A stretch of 64,000 nt of DNA from Cardiocondyla obscurior (Eukaryota > Arthropoda > Insecta > Hymenoptera > Formicidae), in the NCBI RefSeq assembly GCF_019399895.1, contig NC_091875.1, forward strand, positions 5,270,001 through 5,334,000. The letters run 5' to 3'. The position numbers and the translations under genes were made by a program. A model generated the notes under the pieces. That model saw nothing but the letters and a program-made list of their open reading frames with translations, was not told where the DNA came from and did not search any database. Shown here one piece after another: positions 50,601 through 61,737 of this stretch; the first letter of the stretch is position 1; each line of letters starts with the position of its first letter.

Positions 50601-53600
50601 CGCTGTGACGGACGATATTAAGAAAATTTTTGTTACAATATTTTTTAACCAAAAATTTAACTAACATATATACCGTTGTTATTATTCTTGCTTATTTAAT
50701 GCGGCCGTTAGAGCCACTTGCTGTCAACGGCGAGTACGTATGTCGCATTACGTCGCATCGCTGTTACATTATACATCAGCGGGCATAATTCTGAAAACAT
50801 CGTGTTCCGCCGCATGTGTGCTTATAAATATTGCAGCTTGTCGGCGTACGGCTTGTCCGCTGTAGATCTGAAGTGGCGCCTTTGTTCCTGCGCGCGATTA
50901 ATTATTCACTGACAATCACCGGGACGCGTCCGATGCTAATATATGAGCGGTTATCGGCAGAGATGAGTCCGGGCTATGCATGCTTCGTATTGAATCGATG
51001 ATTGCTTAGCGACGATGGTTCGGTAAATACGAATGAAATCACCCGGCGTGTTTGTCCGTACTCGTTCACTCTATACGTTCCCCGAGAACGGAAACAAATC
51101 ATTCTCGATCTCGTTAAATACACATTTTGAGTAGCTACAATTAATTTTCCTGGTTATTTTAAGTTACACCGACATTCAAACCGCGTATGATTCTTATTTA
51201 TATTCTCGCGTTACTTTTCCGCTTATAATTTACACGTTTGTTCTCCAAGGATTTCAAAGACAAATTTCTAGGATTTTCCCTTTCAGTAATTTTTTACAGG
51301 TGAACAAGACGTCTACGTTGCATTAGAGAGAAAGAGATAAAGAGATAGAGAGCTACGCGAAATATAAACGCAAATTTCCGCTCGTTATTTTATTTTCTAC
51401 TTTTTTTTTTTTTTTTGTAACTCAAACCACGATGGAGTTTCACGGATGGTGAATGTTGCACTTCTTTTCGTAGGACACAGTGCGATTGTTATGAGAAATT
51501 AAAAAAAAAAAAAACCTGGCAAATCGATACGTATGTGTATTGTTGCGTGCACTTGTACATATCGCGAACAATTTTTCATATCGCCCAGAAGCGCGTTATA
51601 TTGGTGACTCGACTCATCCCACGCTCTCTCCTCTCGGATATTTCGCGCTTTCATTCCGTTGGATTTTTTCCTCTCCCTCTCCTCAGCGCCGTGTACGCGT
51701 GAAACGTCAAGGTTTTGCGCTCGCAATCGCTGTCGTGTCCGCGTAACTTTTACCCCCGCAAACTTTTCTTATACACACTTGGGGTTTCTGACGTCAACGT
51801 CAAGCTCGCGTTCGCGTTCGCGCCTTTAAGCCGCAAAATGTAATTGTGCCAAGAACGATTTCTCGCTAGCTAGCTAATGCTCTTTGCGTATAAGAATTTA
51901 AGCCCTTGATGCGTACATAAAACATCTTTGTTTTTTCTATTTCTTTTTTTTTTCTTTTTATAATAATTTGTTAAAAAAGTTGTTAACGCCAATGTTTAAT
52001 ATGGATATCTCGGCTACTTATCGAGAAAGCTGCATTATCGGCGACGAACGGACAGAATCAATATTTCCGTATGCTTTGCAGTCGATACTTCTATTCTCAT
52101 GTGAAATCCGCGAGAGGATCATGATAAAGAGGTGGACGCTCGCTATTTTTTTTTTTCCTTCCCCCTTGCTTAAATACGCGGATAAACGTTGTCGAGAAGC
52201 ACGATATCGTCTTTCTCGAATGCGATTTTCACGAAAATCTCCCCGCGCATTATTTACGTCGCTGTCCGATACGTGCACGGGTATTATCTACCATTCGACA
52301 GCCCGTTTCATTCTTGACGGCTCGGCTCGCATTTAAATGCCTGCATGCGGCCGCAATAAACTTTATCTTGATTAAACGTCAATATCGCGAGCAAACGGTA
52401 ACAAACGATCGATGCGGAAGCGCCCTTCCAAAAGTATTTTTGATTATACACCACCGCGATTACTTTAACATCGTCAATATGTCGGTCGACGGCGACAACA
52501 AACCATTTGCATTTCCCGGCGTTTTTCGCGCGTTGCATTTTTCACGAGGTTTTCATCTGGCACGGCCATGTAATTGGTCGGTTAACCGACATCGTTTGCA
52601 TTAAAAAAAAAAAGAAAAAAAAATGAGAGAGAGAGAGAGAAAAAGAAAGAAAATAATTCGCAGCTCTTTGCATCAGATATCATACACGTCCGCGCCGCTC
52701 ACGCGATGTAATTCAAGTCGCTTAATTAACCGTGTCAGTGTAACTTGGACGATACGTAATTGTACACCGATGAAGCAAAACGAACGGACCGTGCTTCCAT
52801 CAACTTTCGGCTTCTTTTCGCTCTCATCGCTCGGGTTAATTTTAATATCTAATAATAACGTCGAGAGCGAGAATATCGTGTTCCGCGCTCGAATTCCCCC
52901 GTGTTGATATTACAATTTTCCATATCTTTCGTATTATATCGCATTCGAACGTGCCGCATAATAAAATAGCGCCGGAGGTACGCGGCCGATCGGTTGTCAT
53001 TTAAATTAATATACGGTTTTAATTCAATCGCGCTTATTAAGTTTTAATTAAGTGTCGCGAAGACTCGTGCCGTGAAATTTATTTTGCGCTCGTTCGTCCG
53101 GCAAGGATTTATTTATTTAGCGCGAGACGTAGAGATCAGCGCGGCGAGTAAATAACGCGGGGAAATACAGGGAAAAGAGCAGCGGCGTGTTTTTTAGATT
53201 CTTCGGCGTCCGTCTGTCTGGCTGGACCCGAAACGGGCTGTTTTTCCTCTTTCGCGTTCTCGAATATCGGTCGTGCGAGCAAAGCAAATTTGCGGCGCCA
53301 CCGAAACTTCTTTTTTTTTCTTTTTTCCCTTCCCCACCCGTTCTCTCGACACAGCGGCGCATTTTAGGATCGTCGATCGAAATCGCGCGAGGCCGACCCG
53401 GAATTGCAAACGAAATTAACGAATCGAGGGCGCGTGCGGCGGGTGGCCACCGTGGATTTTGCGCCCGTGCCAATCCGCTTCGAAAGTTCGACCGGATTAG
53501 AGAATCTCTGTCAAACCGATGAAAATACCTTGGAACGAGAAGCGGACACGTGCTGTGACGAGATACACCAATTTTCAAGGGGGTGCGCGGTGGCGCAAAG

Positions 53601-54235
53601 GGAAAGGGTGGCCTCTCCCTTTCTTCCCTCTCGAATCTCGATGACATACATTCGCTCCGCATGCGAACTTTTTAATAAAACCCGGGGAGAAAAAATTTAA
53701 ACAGTTTTACGTTGTTATGCCTGTTAATTGCTGTATTAAAACGCACAGTAATATTTTAATAAAATACGGAGATAGCGTTACGAAAACGTTATTAAAATGA
53801 AATGCAGCTTTCTCTACGTACACAGTTGAACATTTTATAAACTACGTATTTTAACGTCATATTACATATGTTTCTATCGCCTACCTTAATTTTTGAAAAA
53901 TGAATTTATTAGACCGCGCGAAGGGACGGAAAGGGAAAAATGGGGGCGGAGGGTGGAAGGGCAAGGCGGGCGTGCTCTATTTCCGTAAAAATGAGATGTA
54001 GTCTGCAACGTGAGCAAAGTTAGTTACTCGCGTTCGGAGTTGTAGTACATTACCCCGGACGTGTGCTGCAAGAATTTATGATAAATCTTTTTTACCGTGG
54101 CCCGTCGTTCCTTTTGCTATCCATAAAATTATATCCGCGCTTTAATACTCCTCACGCTCGTTTCCTTTTATCGCAGATTGAAACATCCGTTTAATTAAAT
54201 TAAAAAATTAATCGAACTGCCCGCTCCGTACGTAC
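47644..54235. other. Noncoding stretch
   Basis: No exon could be supported. It contains T runs at 48323-48343 and near 51403, (GA)n-rich tracts at 49680-49707, 51325-51352 and 52625-52650, and CpG-rich patches near 53180-53620. The 181-codon frame at 53117-53662 (-) is Arg- and Ser-rich with no domain and overlaps open frames on the other strand. Confidence 0.45.
52625..52650. repeat. (GA)n microsatellite
   Basis: GA repeats preceded by an A-rich tract from about 52603. Confidence 0.85.
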
Positions 54236-54406
54236 CTCGGGGTCGTAGATCGGCGACGCGGGATGTTCCGAGCACGACGGCCCCTTGTCGGCGACTTCGT
54301 TCTCTTTAATGCGGATTTCTTCCGGCGCGATAAAATTGCTGGATCCGTATTGTAATTCCGCCCCCGTGCCAGCGAGAAATAATACGACGCGCCAAGACGA
54401 TTTCAA
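54236..54406 (-). CDS. Candidate coding exon of an unknown protein (partial)
   Basis: On the - strand an open frame ends at CCCGAG followed by GTACGTAC, a near-consensus splice donor (the complement of GT is at 54234-54235). The reading before it is protein-like, with balanced residues: Asn-Phe-Ile-Ala-Pro-Glu-Glu-Ile-Arg-Ile-Lys-Glu-Asn-Glu, then Cys-Ser-Glu-His-Pro and Ile-Tyr-Asp-Pro-Glu at the end. Third positions are mostly G or C. The 5' end is unclear: the frame stays open beyond 54406 with no ATG, and the one clear AG (exon start near 54339) has a poor pyrimidine tract. I do not recognise the family. It could be an exon of a gene nested in, or overlapping, the + strand Ig gene, or it could be chance. 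Confidence 0.3.
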
Positions 54407-55087
54407 TTCGCCTCTCCCCCAATCCTCTTTCCGACGCCGCGGTAATTTGTCCGTATCTATTTGACTTTACTCGAGAACTTCAGTCGTAATTATTATTGCA
54501 GATAGAAAGCACTGCAATTTTGGTCCAAGTGTATTTGCGAGGCGTGCACGGAGTACAGCTCGTCGCCTCGGCGTACAAACACAATTAACAGCCGGAGCGT
54601 GTGCGCCAAGCCTCGAATTTACTTTACGGGACCTGTTGCGGGGGTCCTTGAGTTTTGCCTTATTCTCGCCGGCATTTTCCCGGCACCGTGCCGCTTTTAT
54701 CAGCCCTCGCCGTTTTCCGTTTCACCGATAACGGCCGATGGTGCTATCGCGACTACTGCGTCGCACGCTCGCGATTAAACTTGAACGAACGGAAATTTCC
54801 GTCATAGCGCTCACGTGAAATTGTAACTTGAATATAAGAAATTCATAGACGGCATCCGAAATTTTTGGCGAACTATCGATAGGTTTCAAACATGGCGTGT
54901 TACATTTTTTACGTTTTAATAGCGAAAGTGGAAAGCGTAATGTTGAAGTTTTTCAGCTGCTCCGCGGCGAAAATTAAATTGTATCATATTATGTCGTATT
55001 GTATTATATGATGCTGATATTTAAATTAATATCGTCAAATTTCCAATGAACACGTGGTATGTTTGCCTGAAATTTTACGCGAATGTA
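54407..55087. other. Noncoding stretch between candidate exon and transposon copy 2
   Basis: A GC-rich segment (54530-54790) passes into AT-rich sequence. Nothing supportable was found. Confidence 0.45.
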
Positions 55088-55324
55088 CACTGAAAGGCAG
55101 ATATGACATTTGCTGCGACGAGCGGCGACGGCGGCTGGCGTACGTGACTTCCTCTCGAGTGCGGGGAAGATGTAGTAGGCCGCGTTCCCTCTCGGTTCTC
55201 TGTGACCGATACTCCGCAACATATCTACGCGAACGCTTCGTGTGAGATTCGACACATACCACGCTAAGATCACGTACGCTAGCCGCCGTCGCTGCATCAC
55301 GAACGTCATTCCTGACGGTGAGTG
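55088..55324. mobile_element. Short inverted-repeat transposon (MITE-like), copy 2
   Basis: This is the second copy of the element at 47416-47643, in the same orientation and 237 bases long. The left end reads CACTGAAAGGCAGATATGAC; the right end, reversed and complemented, starts CACTC. The best inverted match is a little inside, CGACGGCGGCT followed by GCGTACGTGA, present at both ends. TA flanks both sides (55086-55087 and 55325-55326). The outermost right end is more diverged than in copy 1. Open frames overlapping it (55004-55409, -) are by-products of the palindromic GC-rich arms and are not genes. Confidence 0.8.
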
Positions 55325-56695
55325 TACACATACATATAACATGAAAGCGTAGGTGTGTATCGGTATTCCATATTTTTCCTCTAAATTTCGTTGAATACAT
55401 TGTGTACAAGATGAGAACGCGTTACAAAATGTAACAGCATTATCAAACAGGAAATGCTATTTTTCTTTCGCATTTGTAAATACCGTTGCAATGCCCCGAC
55501 GAATCGCACGGGTTCCATACGCCCACTGTTAATTTTGCAAAGTTATTTCCGCGAGCCGCGTCGTACGCGGCAACGCGTTTTATTAATCATCTCCGGGACG
55601 GTGAAAAATTGAATTTTTAACGCTGCAATCCGACAAAAAGCACACGCTGCAATTCTGAAATTTTCCCGTACCTCTAGCCGAGCAACAATGTATCCGTGCA
55701 CGCGTATCAAATTTCGTTCAACGAATATAAAATTGATGCGTTTATTTGTTATTAATTGTTTACAGTATTTATTGTTGACAATTTAAATTTAACCAAAATA
55801 ATTTTATGCCAAATTATATACGTTATCCTTAACGCTTTTTTGAGTTGGCGGTCTGGAAAATATTTCAGTTAAAAATATGGTCTCTTTATGATAGATTTTA
55901 AATAATTAATTATTTAAAATTTTGGGAAAGAGATCTATATGAACTTTTTTCTAAAGATAAACTTCCGTTTGATTTAATAAAATTTTTAGGATTTAAAATA
56001 AATAATTAAAATAAGAAGTTTTCAGTAGTTTAAGGCTTTAAACAGGAAAATCGATGGAGCGTAATCGTTTTGCATTAGTGTTATTATTATTTCAGAGCTG
56101 CGTAATTTAACGCGATTAATCACATTTGGATATTAAACCCGCTAAATTTAGTTCATCCGAAAACACTCGGAGCGACGGAGAAATAATTAACGTCAACTAA
56201 CGAGACGCGATTAATGCCTGCGCGTATACAAGTCTGCGTGCATCGTCGCATCGAAGTCGGTACCGTCGCGTCTGCCGTCATTCGATTAGCGCTAAATACA
56301 ATTTATCGGCAAACTTAAAAGGTGAAAACTGAAGATCGTAGTTTAGCACGGACCGAGTTAAATGAGTTTACGAAGTTGCGAATTAAATAACAACTTTAAC
56401 GAGGTTGCAGGCTGCCTTAATGCCCGGCTAAACCGTGCTTGTATCCCGCCTTTACCATCTGTCTCTCTACTTAAGTGTTGACTGAAAAAGAAACAAATCA
56501 CCCGTTTTTCCCTCCCAACGAATGCGAAATGACCGTCTCAGGCTGTAGTTAAAAGTGGCTTCAGAGAGCAACGGAATCTATCATTTTAGCTCACGCTTTT
56601 CTATCACGCTTATATTTTAATTAATATATTCGCGTATATTAAACGTGAGATTGTAACTCGTGAGATCTTATTCGTTATTCTGTTACTGCTTGCAG
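55325..56695 (+). other. Intron upstream of the Ig exon
   Basis: Mostly AT-rich noncoding sequence. It ends in the acceptor of the Ig exon, TGTTACTGCTTGCAG at 56681-56695, preceded by the T-rich TTATTCGTTATTC. No signal-peptide exon was recognised in it. The intron type is phase 1, because the exon begins with the last two bases of a codon. Confidence 0.5.
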
Positions 56696-56823
56696 TTTGC
56701 CATGGAATCCAGCAGTTTGAAGAAACGCCACAATACACCGAAGTCAATCCGGGCCAGGATGCGAAATTAGTGTGTCGAGTTCTCGGGAAGAGAGGGCAGT
56801 GCATTTGGCAGAAGGATCAAAAG
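56696..56823 (+). CDS. Internal exon encoding the start of an immunoglobulin domain (cell-adhesion protein, Kirre/nephrin-like)
   Basis: A 128-base exon lies between a good acceptor (TGCTTGCAG) and a GTTTGC donor. Read after two leading bases, it gives Cys-His-Gly-Ile-Gln-Gln-Phe-Glu-Glu-Thr-Pro-Gln, then Val-Asn-Pro-Gly-Gln-Asp-Ala-Lys-Leu-Val-Cys (B-strand cysteine), then Cys-Ile-Trp-Gln-Lys-Asp-Gln-Lys (C-strand tryptophan, 12 residues after the cysteine). This is the first half of a V- or I-set Ig domain. The Trp-x-Lys-Asp pattern is typical of the first Ig domain of the Kirre/Roughest/nephrin adhesion proteins, and the residues before Gln-Gln-Phe fit the region just after a signal peptide. 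Such proteins sit in the plasma membrane and mediate cell recognition. The exon starts in phase 1 and ends in phase 0. The donor GTTTGC is weak. The rest of the domain (E/F strands, second cysteine) was not found before 64000, so the next intron is probably over 7 kb. The fold is fairly sure; the subfamily is not. Confidence 0.75.
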
Positions 56824-59800
56824 GTTTGCTATATACTTTTATTTTCTTTTAATTTAATAATTTTTAGCTTATTATGTCGATTTTGCAAGAATAATTATTA
56901 GATTAATTTTATTATAATTATCTTCAAGTACCTTTATCAGTTAGGGAAGAAAATTTTGTTCATAACAGTAACAGGAGTAATCTTTTTTTTTTTTTCAATT
57001 ATTTTTTTTTTTTTTTGCATAAAATTTGTAAGTAAGCAAATTTGCAAATAAATTGTAAATAACGGAACAAACTTGATTAAAAGTGACGTACGTTGTTAAA
57101 TTGCAAACACGCGCGCGACATTCCTTTTTCAAAGAAACGGAGTTCGGGATGCAAGCACAGCGACGTAGTGATGTTTGCTGGCTGCGATTGCGAAAATTGA
57201 AAAACACAAGGAACAACGGAAAGAGCTGCAGCTTGTGTGTAGTGCATCGTAACTCGGAGCATTTCATTGCTCCCGCTCCGCCTCTTTAAAGCCCACGGCA
57301 ATCGACTTTTCCTCGTTCGTCGTACAAACGCGTAAACTTTCAGATAAGTTTGTCGTGGCCGGAAGTGGACGTTATAGAACGCACGACGATAAACGTTCGT
57401 TCGTTCATTCGTCGGTGGTGGATCTAAAGGGGAAAGGAAGCTTGGGCGCTTCAAACTTTCGCGAAACTCCGCAACATTGTTCGCCGACTAAGTTCTAGCT
57501 AGACACTGCAGATTATTTTCGCGTGTCGTATCGTCTGTCGTTTATTCTCGCGTAACGTTATCTTCATAGTTAACTTGCCCGATCAAATTGAAATATTCAT
57601 ACCGAAATATGATTATGCAAAATTATTCTCGCGATTTAAAGATTTAATAAATATAAAATTTTCATTATTAAGAATCTCTTCTGGGTGTTTCTGTAGCTAA
57701 TTCTAAGCAGTATGAGGAGCACGCGGTATTACAAATTCTGTTCGACCACAATCAAGATTTGATGAAATAACTCGCGTCTAAATTATTCACGCGGTTTTGC
57801 ATTTGGCACTTTTATCATATATTGATGTTTCTATTCAAAGCTCTGCGTGTTGCTAATTCGAGGGTTTTGCGATTGCGATTTATAGGAATACACAGTTCAC
57901 CTGTGACGCCGCGGCCATAAAGTCACAAAGGAGTGATTTACGCGGGGTCCATCGTTTGCTTGATCAGCCGGAATCTGGCGGTAACGTGTTTTCTCGTATG
58001 ATAAATTCCCGCGCGCGGTGCGCGGCCACGCACGATAGCGCGAGCCCGATATTTCACTTGGCTGGAAACGCAAATACCGAACCGTTCGAGCGCGACCATC
58101 AGCGTCCGGTTCGGGCGAAAGTTAAAATTTCAATTAAATCGACGCGGCATCAAAAACACAGCGCTTCCCGTCGTCGGATCGCTCTCCGCTTTTCGAAAAC
58201 CGGCTTTCCGTGTTTCGCGTCGGGACGCGTCGTCGTATCCCGGGCCCTCCCTGAATTATTGCGGCAGCGATTTGTGCTACGTCCGGTGTATCTATAGAAA
58301 TGCCCGTAATGGAAAATAATACACTATGTCCGCGATATATCCGCGTTAGCGGCCGCGTAAATCCGCGATACATTTCCGGTGGACGGTCCGCGGGGCGACT
58401 TATATCGACAGGACCTCCTCGCGTTTTCCTTCTCGCCGATGCGCCCCACGTACCGCGGGCAGAAGAATATATCTGTACGTCTGGCACTTGATTGGAGATG
58501 AGACGGCCCGGAAACCGTGAAAATACCGGATGATACGCGGCATCCGCGCAAGTTGCGCGACGAAGAAACAGCGTCGTGAGGGAAGGCAGACGGCTTGATT
58601 GGCATGCTCGCGGCGTTCTATGCAAAGTCCCTTGAAGTGGCGCTTCTTCCGCGGATGCAATACCTCTAAGTTTAATCGAACGCGATCTCAGACGATCTTG
58701 AGAGCGTTTTGAGAGAGACAGATGAGTTTCTGATTTTACCTGTCGTAATCTTTCATTATTTATGCGCAAATAAAATAAAGACAAAAGACGGCGGAAGTCT
58801 TTCTCTTTCGTCGAAGAGAAAAGAAACTTTAATGAAGAATAAAAATGACTCGGAAGGATCTCGTTTGTGCGAAATTTTTTCCATTTTGAATTGCGCACAT
58901 ATTTACTTGAAATTTGAAACTATTGTTTAGCGAAATAGATGATTACTCGCTGTTAAGACTGACCCAACTAGTATCTCATAAATTTAATTATATAAACTTT
59001 AAATCTTTCGCAAATATTTAATTAGCTCGCAATATCATTAAATCGCCGTCAATCTCTGCCAAGTCCCTCGGCTTGTCGTTCTCGAACTTGTATCTAGTGT
59101 CACACGTCCGGATATGCACTCGTGTTACACGGAAGTGCCGTGCTGGAGGACGTTAATCTCGTTGAAGTTAAAAAGTTTCACGGGAAGCGGAATCTCGTTC
59201 GCCTCTTGCAGGGATTTAAGCGCAACGTGATCTTATTGTATTAAGTTTAAAGCTAAACGCGTCCGTCGCGAGTCTTTTTTCTGGCGGTTTCCTTTCTTCC
59301 GCGTTCCTTCTTTCTTCTCTCCCTCCCTCCCTCCCTCCCTCCCCTTCCTCCCTCGATAATCATCCGGCACGCGGTTTATCTCTCGCAGGATAGACGATCG
59401 TAAATTTAGTGTAAGCTCGCAGACATTTATACACCGCGTAAAGTCGAAAGGAAGGAAAGGAGAGCCTTTCCTCTCGTCACGAAAAGGACCACGACTGCGG
59501 AGCACGCTCTAAATTGAAGTCATTACAACGGTTTTCCGCGACCGAGAGAAAAGAAACGGAACTTTTCGTAGCCGGGGATGAAAAGCCGCGACGAACCCGG
59601 AAAGCGAGCGCGTATGCCAGAAGGGATGATTGTGGTCGGAAGGATGACAAAGGGCGAGGTCGCCGGACGGCGAGTAAAACGCGGCCATCCCGCCCTAAGA
59701 GGCGCGAAAGGACGAATCCTTGAGTGGAGCATTCCGCGTTTTAATTCTCCTTTTTTTCTCCCTCGCGTGCTTGCGCAGGAAATCCCGCGACTTTATCTTC

Positions 59801-61198
59801 AAAACGACACCGATATTTCAAGTTTAAGAGCCGTCCACGTCATCCGTATCGCTTCCGTACGAAGCGGGTTTTGAAAATTTTAACTCCGCAAGAATTTCGC
59901 TGAAATATATCAACTTTAACGCGGAAATGCAGTTGAATATCTCCCTTTTTTTTTTTTTTTTCTGCATGAGAAATATTCGGGGAACAAACACTCAGAGTTG
60001 CGATAATTTGAAGCGCTGTAACAATATATCGCGCATTGCAATTTTCATTTTATTACTATCGATTACTGTTTACTGCAGATGTTTGTTTCAATGACTATTG
60101 GACTGTGAATAATACATACTTATATGAGCATAAATACATTTCGCTTTTATAATTATTGCGGAGAACACTCGGTTGAAGAATCGTTCGTGCATATGATTCA
60201 ATTAGTCAAAAATAAAAAAAAATAAAAAAGAACACAATAGTAATATGCAATATATATTAATAATAATTAAATATAAACCAAAGGTAGCCTGTTCTGCGCG
60301 AATAACAATTTATTTGAACGTTTTACGTCAAATTATTGGAAAAATTAATTTCGTAATTATTTTAAAATAATTGTCAATGTGATTAATCATCACTTTACAA
60401 ATCGCGGACGAATCGACGGTTGTGTTTGTAAAGTAAATACCCACGGAGTTACTTGAACCTTCCCTCCCGTGCATTCTCTGTATTTTAAAAATTCTGCAAC
60501 TTTGTGACGAACATTCATACCTACATCATTAATGCATTTAATCTTTAAAACAATATCTAAAAGGCAAAATCCGTTTTAACGATGAAGTAAACAATATACC
60601 TACGTACAACCGCGGGTGGAAATTGCAAAGGATTTCGCGGGGAATCGCCGCGACATTAATTGTTGATCTCGGAAAAAGCACAGCGCCGGAGATTCTGTCT
60701 CGAATACGAAAAAAAAAAAAAAAACAGTAAAAGACCCGGGAAATGCGTGCTCTCTCGCGGGGTTTGCATGTTACGTAATAACGAAAATAGTAACGGAGGC
60801 GATATAAAAACCGAGGGTGGCGGAGGGAGTAGCGGTCGACGTCGTCGTCGGTTTTCATGGTGGCCCGAGGGGCAAACAAACGAGGGGATTGCGCGCATTG
60901 AGCGCAGGGCGCAAACAGTGCGAGGCGAAGTGGACGGATAAGAGGCGTGGGCTCGAGTGGCCTCTCGTGCGGCTTTAGATATTTATCGTTGCCGCATCTT
61001 TCCGCGCGATATGGACTATTGTGGCGAGAGCCCCGCGCCGAAAGGGCACGCCCGCCTATAGCTAAATTACTCGCGGAGGGCCCGCGGCGCGGCGGAGAAA
61101 GCGGGCGCAATATATCTGGTATTATACACTTGTGTACACACCGTCGCCGGGGTGGCTGGCGGCGCATGGCGCCGTATGCACCACCGCAGTGCGTACAT
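56824..61198 (+). other. Noncoding stretch, probably intron downstream of the Ig exon
   Basis: No following exon was found. T runs lie at 56983-56995 and 57003-57017. 57950-58600 and 59500-59870 are CpG-rich and open on both strands; the largest frame is 254 codons at 58134-58898 (-), with no domain. A (CCCT)n tract is at 59320-59344, a T run near 59945 and a GC-rich patch at 60730-61190. Confidence 0.45.
59320..59344. repeat. (CCCT)n microsatellite
   Basis: About five CCCT repeats in a longer pyrimidine-rich stretch. Confidence 0.9.
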
Positions 61199-61259
61199 TA
61201 ATTTGCATATTAATTCGCGAAGGTAAGCCGACCTCGGTGACATCTGGATTAGAGAAAAT
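61199..61259. promoter_or_regulatory. Duplicated regulatory-like core, copy 1
   Basis: TAATTTGCATATTAATTC is followed, about 20 bases later, by TGACATCTGGATTAG and GAAAAT. The same arrangement recurs at 61678-61737 with almost the same spacing (39 against 38 bases between block starts), while the flanks are much more diverged. The first block contains an octamer-like ATTTGCAT and TAAT homeodomain cores. The second contains an E-box (CATCTG, the complement of CAGATG) joined to GGATTA, the complement of the Otx/Bicoid-type TAATCC. An AAG/GTAAGC string at 61220-61227 inside this copy looks like a splice donor but no coding reading precedes it. Enhancer function is inferred from the unequal conservation. 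Confidence 0.45.
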
Positions 61260-61677
61260 ATCAGCGGCGATATACTAGGCGCTCTCTCGCTTCGCCACCT
61301 TTGGGATCATATTGCGACGGGATACGCCCTTGTTCTCGATCGCGTGCTCCGAAATGACATACGCTTTGTACCGCGGGACGAGGCAGGCTCGCGTTAAATC
61401 GCGCGTGGGTATTATTTTTATTCACCGGTTCGTAACGACGGAGGCCCTGCTTCGTGAATCGCGCGTTTATCACCGCGGCTGTTCTGACGTTCCACGCTCG
61501 CCACGGACGATGCGCGAAACGCATGTTCAACTTTTTAATTATGACGTGAAAATTTTACAAGTGTTAACGCTACGCAGGTATGTACGGGAACACCGACGCC
61601 CTTGCGCGCTTATAACTTTCGCAGACACTCGCACGGCGGCGGCCCCCCGCGTGTACGTGCTCCAGCGACGCGTGAAC

Positions 61678-61737
61678 TAATTTGCATATTAATTCATGTA
61701 GATAATCTGTTTTAATGACATCTGGATTAGGGAAAAT
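61678..61737. promoter_or_regulatory. Duplicated regulatory-like core, copy 2
   Basis: Second copy of the core at 61199-61259, about 478 bases downstream in the same orientation. The 18-base first block is identical. The TGACATCTGGATTAG block is identical, followed by one base change before GAAAAT. The 25 bases just upstream are also weakly alignable (GTAYG, GCGT), which suggests an old tandem duplication in which only the core was kept. Confidence 0.45.

Noticed and set aside
55004..55409. Two overlapping - strand frames of 112 and 124 codons
   Set aside because: They lie across the inverted-repeat element and arise from its GC-rich arms.
58134..58898. 254-codon - strand open frame
   Set aside because: No recognisable motif and low-complexity charged content; GC-rich chance frame.
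60538..61167. 209-codon - strand open frame
   Set aside because: Contains a long Phe run from a poly(A) tract and otherwise Arg-rich random sequence.
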